A stretch of DNA of 64,000 nucleotides from assembly GCA_914767715.1 (NCBI GenBank), contig OU612073.1, forward strand, positions 6,200,001-6,264,000. The letters are read 5' to 3'. This stretch comes from Membranipora membranacea. Its lineage: Eukaryota; Bryozoa; Gymnolaemata; Cheilostomatida; Membraniporidae. Positions 55,901 to 64,000 of this stretch are shown one piece after another; position 1 is the stretch's first letter, and every line of letters begins with the position of its first letter. Position numbers and translations under genes: made by a program. The notes under the pieces were generated by a model, which was not told where the DNA came from, ran no database searches, and was given only the letters and a program-made list of their open reading frames with translations.

Positions 55901-58900
55901 GATGCCTGTCATGTTTCCATCGATGATCAGCTGAAGCTGGTTTTCCACAGTTGTGGCGGCTATGTCACCTTTGTTAATTTGCACCTGCACTTTGGGTAGA
56001 CCGACGTTCTGGATACTAACTGCACTGAAATATGTAGCCTGCCCCAAATCTAAAATGAGAATTAAGACTAGCAGAGTATTCCCTTGCTGTAGATTAAGAA
56101 CTTGTCGGTCCGATTTGTTCTATGCTATCACAATAACAAGGAGTGGTCTATGATTCGAAATAATATGTTTGCTTGTTTGCTTGTCCTGTAAGAAATTAAA
56201 TAGATTCTTCGCTGCAAAATGAGAAACTTGAAGATATTCTCAGTTTGTTACAATGACTCATGAATTGCACTGACTAAAATACCTCCATTGTCTCTTTCAA
56301 CTCTCTCAGTCCTTGCTTGTATGATTGTGTCACCATCACCAACTTTGGTGAACAAAAACTCTCCAAGTCCGTTGAAAGTGTAAGGCAGTCCGTCACTAGT
56401 TATTATATGTGGATCACCAAACCATGGTCCTTAAAAAATAAATCAATAACGCGGAAGTGTTATTTATCATCGAAGTTATTTGTGCATCACTACAAGTGGA
56501 AAATTAAATATGCATCATCAAGAATAAACTATTAATTTGGAATCGAGTGTATACAAAACTTACGTAAAGTTACAAAGTCATAATTGTCGCCATCACTAAA
56601 AGGTCTACCCTTATAGAATTGTCCGCACATCTCAATAGATTCAACACAACATGCCTGCCATCCATATAGCTCATCCTCAGAATTTCTCTACGATTAGAAA
56701 ATAATCAAATTCTTCAGGTAGTAATGATGAAATGCAGATCTAGAAAAACTTGAAAATCTACAGCAATTCATAAATCATGTCAAAATAATACCACCTCTTT
56801 AGACTTACTGTGTCCACAACATGTCCACCAAACGGTTGGCCGAGAACAAGTGAGGAGAAATCATCAGAGTCCCGGTCCCAATTGTAGCAGCATCGTTGTT
56901 TTAGTCCATCTGCAGAAGCGAACACTGACTGGTAACAGAGAGTGGAATCTCCAAGGGAAGAGTGGTACTGAAATCTAAACGACACCAGCAAAATGTAAAA
57001 TATTAAAAGTAGTATAAAGTAGTAAAGTAGTAATAAAGTAGTTCACCTCCTCATGGTCTTATCACAAAGGGTCTCTTTTTTTTCAGGGCCAGTCTGCCAA
57101 GCTTGACTTTTCTGTGGCAAATGTGATATTTTTTTGACATAGGTAAACAGATTGATACTCTCTAGTTTAATTTTTCAAGGACATATAAATTACACTACTG
57201 TAATGAAATTTATGTCACTTACGCACGGTCCCACAAAGCTTGCCAGGTATTTGTTGGACATGGGTTTTCCAAACTATAGTCCTTGTACACCTGGGTATCC
57301 TGATTTCTCAACCATTGATCACAATCAGAAGCAGCTGAGCGAGTTCCGTCTGACTCTTCAACTCTGAATAACCATTCACCTTTTCTTTCGTCTGACACAA
57401 TATTGAAAAATTGTGGGTAAGCACTTGTTGATATTAAAAGGTTGATTGAAATCAGGTGTCTTATCACTCGCCCATCCCGAGGCATGGGCGGCAAAATATT
57501 AATGCCTCATTGGCAAGGTCGTAATATCTGCGCCAATTTGCTCTCTGTTTGCAGGCACAAAATGAAGAGCATGCTGCAAACTCGTCTAAGTTTAAGGTTT
57601 CATTGCTGGATCTATATGGGAAAGGGTCAAGATTTTCATATAAAAATGACCTATCGCTTCAAAAGTAATACCACGGCTGATGGTTGATCAGTGAAGCATC
57701 ACAAAACGTATTGTAATACAAATTTATCTGTAGTTCATTGTTGCATAAAGAATCAAGTCAAATAAAATATCAACATTGATTGAAAGGTTGATTAAAATCA
57801 GATGTCATATCACACGCCACATCCCCAACCATGGGCGTCGAAACATTATTTTGCCCCAATGGCAAGGCCGCAGTGTCTTCATCAGTCTGCTCTCTGTTTG
57901 CAGGCAGGTCGGAGCACACCTGGGGGCCAGTTGAAGATGGACTGCAGTGGGGTTCGAACCATGACCTTCAACATTTGAATCGCGTGTTGAATTTCGGCGT
58001 TATAACCAACTGAGCCACCTCCTACTAAGATGAACTTTGTTTTTAAAAGAAAAATTGGGTTGTTTCTGGTAATAGAGTTTTTAATGATTTTTCTACTTGT
58101 GCTCTAAAAAAACATTACAGCATTGATTATTAATGTATATTCCTAATAAATCTGCTCAAAAAGTTTTCATTACATTGTAATATGTAAAATGTGATCTGGA
58201 ATTTTTGAGGGTTATTAGTTTACCTGGGAAGTTGCCAGGTAGATTGTCTATTTCCATCATCTGAATTCGATTATTGCTGTATACATACTCTCTCTTCACT
58301 TCAGCGCCTGTATTGTAGTCACCTGAAGAAAACCCTCCAATCGCCATTGGAAACAAGCCATATCCATTTCCCAATATTTGCTCTATATCAGCTTGCGAAT
58401 TAGCTGATGTTATTCCAGGAGTTGCCCAATTAATTCCTTCCTCAGGGTAGTTGAATTTTATAAAGGAGTACACACCATCTGTGATGAAAACTGCTTGGAA
58501 GTGATTCAGCTATTCAAAAATGAGTATCAAAATAAATGATCAATCAAAATACATTCACTTTCAACAGCAATTACACTGACTTCATCTAGTGAGACTCATG
58601 ACTAGATATTTGGTGTATCACATGCCAAATATCACATTTTCAAAGATTTTTGCCAACTTCAAGGGAGTGTACTCTGAAATGAGGGCACTTCATAGGTGTA
58701 CACATGTACTGTCCTGTTTAATGCAAGGAGGGGGTGAAGTGGTATGAGACCTAACTCTTACAAAGGCATCATATATTTTTTTTGATATAAACTTACATGT
58801 TTAGCTGATTGTTCAGCCTGATATCTGCACCGATCATTATATTGAGAATTGAAGTTGTAGAAGGTGGACAAGTAGTCTTGATTGTGGCTGTTGTATCTTG

Positions 58901-61900
58901 AGTAAAAATTTGAGGAACGGCATCTCCAGTTTTGAAATGGGGCTATATTGACCCATGTTACGACAAGAACCCAGCTAGGATGAAACTCGACAACTCCAAC
59001 ACCTGTTACAGAGAGAAGTTATTATATTGTACTAACAGAATGAGTCAACCTTCCTAGAGACATTTAAAAGGAAATTACGTCGCAATTAGGTCTCTCACTT
59101 TACCTGTATATGGTGTCCTATCTAGGTTTATTATGTAGTTTATTATAGTCTGTGGAAAAGCTTATGATTCAATTTCCATTGGTGGTTTTCTGCACTGTAT
59201 CTTCATATAACTGAATTAACCATCAGCAAAGCATATGTCTGACATTAAGTCACATGATCTTCTTTTCCACTGGAAAGCTGATATCATTGGATCAATAAAT
59301 GTTTTACAATAAATCAAAGTTTTCTGAGTACAAATATAACATAGACATGCCTGAGTTTTCAACATCAAGTTTGGCGCGGGCGAGAACGTCTCGTGTCTGA
59401 GTATTAGATCTGTAACTAGCCTGATATTTGTGATAGTACACTTTACCGGTGACCTTGGGAAAATCATCTGCCAGCGATTGCATGAGATACTCATCGGAGT
59501 ATGCCCAGAAGGGGGCAATAATCGCAACGTCGTCATACCAAGGGTTAGTGTCAAAGACAGCAGGGTAAGATAATCTCATGTCATTATTGAGTTGCACCAT
59601 CCCATTGTCACATACCTGTTGGAGAACAAAAGGAAAAGCTGAAGCAGAAAATCCAACAAAAAACTATAGGTGCTAAATTTTAGAGCTAAACTGTCTACAT
59701 TTTTGTCACAACAGGTTTTCAGACTCACATTGATACTATAAAATCGTTGATTGAAGAATGGGGCACCAACTCTTCCGTTAAGCCTCAAGCTTTTGCAGGA
59801 ATTCATCTCGCTGTGGGATCTTCTCTCATCGAGCAGGTTAGAATCTTCTGCAATATTACCCCATGGGTAGAGTCTCTTAGATCTCCAGGCAACAGGCTCC
59901 GCCCAAGTGAAAACATTTCCCTTTCTGTTTGCTGGAATTAAACAAAATCATTAACATAACTGTTGAAGACCTGAAAAACTCCACTGCATGTTGTAGACAG
60001 CAGTTACTTATGATAATTCATGTCAAGAAGAGCATTGAATTTTCTTACCATGCAAATGTGAGAAATTTTTATTGTATGTAACTATCTGACTGCCTGACTA
60101 TAACATCTTTGGGTAATCTTAAGTTATGTTGTATTGAGCGATAATATTGATAATACTACTCATAATAAAGTAATAAAAAAAAGTAATAAAACTTCAATGT
60201 ATCATAATGTCTCTAATGTTTAACAGCCTGCCTTCAATACTGTTTCTGCAGGACATCGGGACATCTGGACCAAAAAACCTTATTAAAATAGTTAAAAAGT
60301 TTTTTCTTCAGTTTCACTCTCCAAAGCTGTTAAAAAACAAAAAAAATGAATATTACTGGTACCTAAATAACCGTGGCATGCCAATGGATCAGACTGACCA
60401 ACAAAACACCCAACCAGCTTAACTGTTCACAGCAGTGTTACACCCCTATGATCCTTTGAACTAATCAAACCAGGATAGCGGTTTTCTGTCTACTTATTGG
60501 TGCAAAAAAAGCGTGGGAATTACCAAAATAAACACATATACACAAAAGGCAAAACCAAGATCATGCTCATCAAAATCGGAGGAAGCAGTAAGTGGCGTGT
60601 TATTCATGACACTGACAGCCGAAAAATAGAAATGAGCCACCATGGAATTCATCGAAAATGATAAAAAAAATTTATGGAATTCAAAATATGGCATTACTTC
60701 AACTTAAAGGCCTGTGCTGCTATGGTGCATAAAAAAAGCAATCACTCAAAAAATGCATATATACAACCCAATAAACCATCAAAATACTCACATGCTGTCC
60801 ACGTCATGTTCCATCCGTATTCAACACCGTTCCCATCTGTTATAAATACCACATGAATCTCATTTGAAAGCCCATATATCACTTTACCAGTATTCATATT
60901 TCCTGCGAAAGTTCCTAGCAGAGTATCAGATGGAGTGTCAAATACCTATGATAAGAAGGACACATTTCAAAAATATTATTGACAGACTTAATGATGAACC
61001 CGTTGCTCTCTTTCGGTGAGTTTATATGTTTTATGAACATTTTTAGCATTTTTAGCGGTCTAGCTCTAATGCAATGTTTTCTGAACATATTTCAAAATCG
61101 CCTATATTTTTGTAGAAGTTAAAAGTTGTTTTCTCTTTCAATATTCTCATTGGTCAACACCTAATTAGGACAGATAAAAGACAGCTTTTTTGCTTTCCGA
61201 AATTGTAAAATTTCTTAAATCGCACAGAAAATGTGACATGGGCAGACAACTCTCCAAAAACGTCAAAAAATTATTAACATTGCTAAAAACTCACATTTAG
61301 TCTTCAGTTAGAATATAATTTCATTCGTAATCACAACTGTGTAGTATATACTGGAAATGACTGTCAGTCACAGTCATTTAGTCATAGTTAGTAGTAATTT
61401 ATATGCAATAATGATATAACATACATGGACATAGTCGCAGCATTGCTCGGTATCAAAGTTGATGAAGGTCAACGCAACGTAGAAATCATCAGGCACAGTA
61501 ATATTGTAACGACAATCAAGCCCGTTTTGGTAGAGATCAGGGTAGTTAGGCGAGACTAACCATCCTTTCATGCCTTCAAAGCTGGTATTGTTGCATTCTA
61601 ATTGAGATAAAACAGAAAATGGCCGATAATAGGGATTAGGTACCAAACCTTGTAACACCAATTTTAGAGAGCGATATCAACAGAAATGGCAAATCACAAT
61701 TTTGCAATCGGAAATTTGGATAAGCGAGAAGAATTTATGAAGGAATCTTTCATGAAAAGTTTGGTCCTGTGTTATAAATTTCAAACTGACTTGCGGACAT
61801 GAATGTGAGCAGAGAAAATGGTTTCTTGTCTAGGGGTTATGTTGCAAGTAAACAAGTCATGAAAGGTTTTATTGGGGATATAACAGTGTTGTCACCACCT

Positions 61901-63779
61901 TGGTATTATTTGTGATGAAATATTTTTACAGATTGATCTTGGTTTGTGTCTTAACAGCAACACTTTGGTCACACAAAAACTCATGTGGACTGGTTTTTCT
62001 GATGGCAGGACAATGAAATGACATGTAAATACATAAAAAATGATTAAGATAATAACCTGGCTCAGGGGTAGTAGTTGGTAAGGTTGTTGTGCTTGTTGTT
62101 GTGCTTGTTGTTGTGCTGGTTGATGTTGTTGGTAACATTCCGACCTCAACAGCTGAAAGGAGACATAAAAACGGAATCTCTCTAATTATGATAGCAATAC
62201 AAAATATGTACCTGGCATATGGTGTTATTCTGTCATCTATAAATTCAAATGAATGCTTGATCCCTCTTTTTCATTTTAGATCCTAGATCCCTCTTTTTCA
62301 TTTTAAATTATCTATCACAATGAATATATCAACAATTTAGATAAATAGTCATATTCTCATAGCACTTATTAACACAGAAATCAGGTAGGTGTGATATGTT
62401 GAGACATTAGTTCTATATTCAAGTGTTGTGTAAATTTGAATAACTTAAAGACTACCTGGTTGCCTGACTATAACATGCATTGGTCCATGGGTAGCCTTTT
62501 AGGGTGAGAAAAAGAACTTACATGTTTTCCAAGTAACATTCCAGCCACTGCGCACAACACTTCCATCAGTATGAAACAATAAGTTCATCTGGTTGGAGAG
62601 CCCAATCACTGTTGCATCTGTTATGACTCCAGTGAGTTGTCTTAGTAAGCTTCCCGTTGGAGTGTCATATACCTTTACAATATCAACATTTTGATGAAAG
62701 ATTAACAAAAATTATTGAACACATGAAGATTCTCATAATACAATGTAAAACGGCCAACAACTGGTTTGTGATTTATAAGCAATATAGTGATAAACATACA
62801 TTGACATAGTCAAAGCCCCTCTCCACATTGAAGTAGATAAAACTTATTGCCACATAGTAACCTCCAGGGACAGAAATGTCGTAACGACAGTTTAGTCTGT
62901 TATCGTAGAGATTAGGATAGTTAGGTGAGGTTAACCAACCACTCAGTCCTTCAAAGCTTGCGCTGTTGCATTCTAGTGAAAATAAAACAGTGATAAAGCA
63001 ATATATCTAAAAAGTAAAAACATATGCTTTGTCTGAGAAGTAAAGGCAGTGCACCTGTTCAGAATCTCAGAATATAATAGGAAAAAATCTAGTTATAATA
63101 GCTGAATCATGATTCCTTCATTATTATAAAGGCCAAATTCTTATGAAAATAAAATCATGTTCCTCGTAGGATAAATAATTGGGTCAACTAAGACAGGCAG
63201 AGAGTGGAAGAATTGTCGTTAGATATTAATACCCACACACTAACTAAAACAGAATATTGGGCTAATCCGATATTCTGCTTTTATTTTATGACAATTCTGC
63301 CACTCTCCGCCTGTTCTAACTGATCCCATGAAGTTATCTATCCTACAGACAATATGGTTTTGTTTCCATTAGATTTTGCTCTTTTTCTATCAAACCCATC
63401 CAAATAGTGTGAAGGGGAACTCAGTGTAATAATTTACATTAGGGGTCCAAGATTCAGATAAGATGGAAACATGATTGGATCAAGGGGTTTGATCGGATCC
63501 ACGTATAGAGTGCATCCTTTATTGTTTGTTTGGCACAATGTAGAAGCAATAATTAGAAGTGAGTATAGGGGTGCCAAGAAATTACATGCGATGTCTTTTT
63601 GTGTAAAATAGCCAGGATCACTATGATGACAATAGCTTTATAAAATTACAAGCGAAAAGTTTGTTGCGGCTTGTTGATGAAATGTCTTGCATATGAAAAT
63701 AACCAATTTTATAGCTAGTTACCTGGCTCAGGGGTAGTAGGACGAACAGTTGTTGTTGGTATTTCTCCAGCATAATCAG
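49272..63779 (-). CDS. Second MUC4-like membrane mucin/receptor, 5' end outside the window
   Basis: Twenty-nine minus-strand exons join in frame (1662 aa after the partial first codon, then TAG at 49272-49274). From 5': linker 63723-63779, CUB 62800-62972 and 62522-62672, linker 62057-62152, CUB 61425-61597 and 60792-60945, then NIDO, AMOP, VWD, Ig-like, EGF, SEA-like, TM and tail. From NIDO to TM each exon has a counterpart in the 15088-41114 gene with the same phase, and mostly the same length. The CUB count is unknown because the gene continues past 64000. Differences: a GC donor after 59351, one CUB without the CC pair, no Asn/Tyr insert in NIDO, and a cytoplasmic tail of only about 45 residues. 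It is a diverged inverted duplicate, apparently intact in the window. Confidence 0.86.
50347..51709 (-). CDS. SEA-like module exons of the - gene
   Basis: Exons 51606-51709, 50869-50984 and 50347-50534, equal in length to the paralog (104, 116, 188). They encode [19 protein letters not shown], a CRNNSC cysteine pair and then AARRRKR-STEI, a furin-type site cut by the exon junction, followed by [11 protein letters not shown] and [14 protein letters not shown]. Confidence 0.72.
51911..54594 (-). CDS. Ig-like and EGF-like exons of the - gene
   Basis: Exons 54380-54594 (Ig/cadherin-like, [18 protein letters not shown]), 54080-54192, 53668-53817, 53240-53406, 52775-52894, 52185-52436 and 51911-52033. 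EGF starts are [37 protein letters not shown] and DINECF. Exon order and phases are the same as in the + gene. Confidence 0.88.
54760..56429 (-). CDS. VWD domain and following region of the - gene
   Basis: Exons 56283-56429, 55766-56049, 55308-55476 and 54760-55026 match the + gene in length (147, 284, 169, 267). They include [38 protein letters not shown] and [16 protein letters not shown]. The GDPH cleavage motif is kept. Confidence 0.9.
56564..57391 (-). CDS. AMOP domain exons of the - gene
   Basis: Exons 57223-57391, 56809-56974 and 56564-56687, exactly as long as in the paralog (169, 166, 124 nt). They encode [29 protein letters not shown] and [18 protein letters not shown]. The first donor is single here, whereas in the + gene it is repeated. 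Confidence 0.9.
57460..57565 (-). mobile_element. Fragment of SINE family 1
   Basis: The block with CATGGGCGGCAAAATATTAA and TTGCTCTCTGTTTGCAGGCA matches the 3' body of the element at 57780-58030. The tRNA head is absent. Confidence 0.55.
57780..58030 (-). mobile_element. tRNA-derived SINE, family 1, long copy
   Basis: Minus strand: GGTGGCTCAGTTGGTTATAA (A box), GGTTCGAACCCCACTGCAGT (B box), then the CAGGTGTGCTCCGACCTGCC body and a longer tail. Intron of the - gene; a 5'-less relative lies at 57460-57565. Confidence 0.75.
58224..59931 (-). CDS. NIDO domain exons of the - gene
   Basis: Exons 59729-59931, 59351-59615, 58797-59002 and 58224-58509. Landmarks are [69 protein letters not shown] and [11 protein letters not shown]. 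The second exon is 265 nt, as in the paralog, but ends at a GC dinucleotide donor. Confidence 0.9.
60792..63779 (-). CDS. CUB and linker exons of the - gene
   Basis: The first linker is [18 protein letters not shown] (63723-63779). Next is a CUB with [17 protein letters not shown] but VERGFDYVN in place of the usual TEQCCDYV, so its adjacent cysteines are lost. The second linker (62057-62152) holds a (TSTT)n run. The second CUB has [34 protein letters not shown] and ends GWNMTWTA. Phases repeat the 1-1, 1-0, 0-1 pattern of the + gene. Confidence 0.87.
63168..63345. mobile_element. Foldback element H (MITE)
   Basis: TAGGATAAATAATTGGGTCA at the left and TGATCCCATGAAGTTATCTA then TCCTA at the right are inverted. 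The arms continue with AGACAGGCAGAGAGTGGAAG against CCACTCTCCGCCTGTTCTAA. It is about 178 bases, non-coding, in a - gene intron. Confidence 0.8.
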
Positions 63780-64000
63780 CTAGAAAGGATAGCAAAACAA
63801 ACTTCAATCTGCAATATTGTCATCTCATCTGAGTTATTAAAAAAGGTGTTTATTGTCCTATTATTCATCTACTTCCTTTCTGATCTTTCTCATAATAACT
63901 CATTGAATTTGAAAATATTCTACAATCATTCTTTTTAACTCGCAATATTCATACATTTCTCAGTAAATGCAATATATCCCACTACACTGGTTATTACATT

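Overview
This is a stretch of an animal (metazoan) nuclear genome. It is AT-rich, the genes are split into small exons by GT-AG introns of about 0.2-2 kb, the proteins are extracellular multidomain types (CUB, NIDO, AMOP, VWD, EGF, PAN/apple, F5/8C-like), and the introns carry tRNA-derived SINEs, foldback MITEs and a LINE relic. A marine invertebrate is likely; the phylum cannot be fixed from the sequence alone. No rRNA, CRISPR, bacterial or viral gene was seen.

Layout. (1) 318-6751, + strand: two tandem paralogous genes for secreted proteins with the plan signal peptide - PAN - PAN-like - galactose-binding (F5/8C / F-type lectin-like). (2) 7230-8100, - strand: decayed non-LTR retrotransposon. 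(3) 9935-12382, - strand: C-terminal exons of an unrecognised single-pass membrane protein. (4) 15088-41114, + strand: a complete 40-exon gene. My splice model gives an open frame of 6537 nt (about 2178 aa): signal peptide, five Ser/Thr linker + CUB units, NIDO, AMOP, VWD with GDPH, Ig/cadherin-like domain, EGF-like domains, SEA-like module with a furin-type site, transmembrane helix and a Pro/Tyr-rich tail. (5) 41115-49271: spacer with duplicated fragments, repeats and one orphan minus-strand Ser/Thr/Asn-rich exon (44265-44393). (6) 49272-63779, - strand: a second gene with the same exon phases and domain order, tail-to-tail with the first. Its 5' part lies beyond the window and its cytoplasmic tail is short and different. 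Both belong to the MUC4-like / mucin-like NIDO-AMOP-VWD family of membrane-tethered glycoproteins.

How the parts may work together (inference): the window encodes cell-surface and secreted adhesion or recognition proteins. The large pair would be type I membrane receptors processed at two sites (GDPH and furin) and possibly signalling through tail tyrosines. The small pair would be secreted lectin-like proteins. The most unusual signals are an antisense copy of the tail exon inside an intron of the same gene, two abutting perfect hairpins downstream of the second gene's stop codon, a GC-AG intron, a tandemly triplicated 5' splice site, and a CUB variant with adjacent cysteines.
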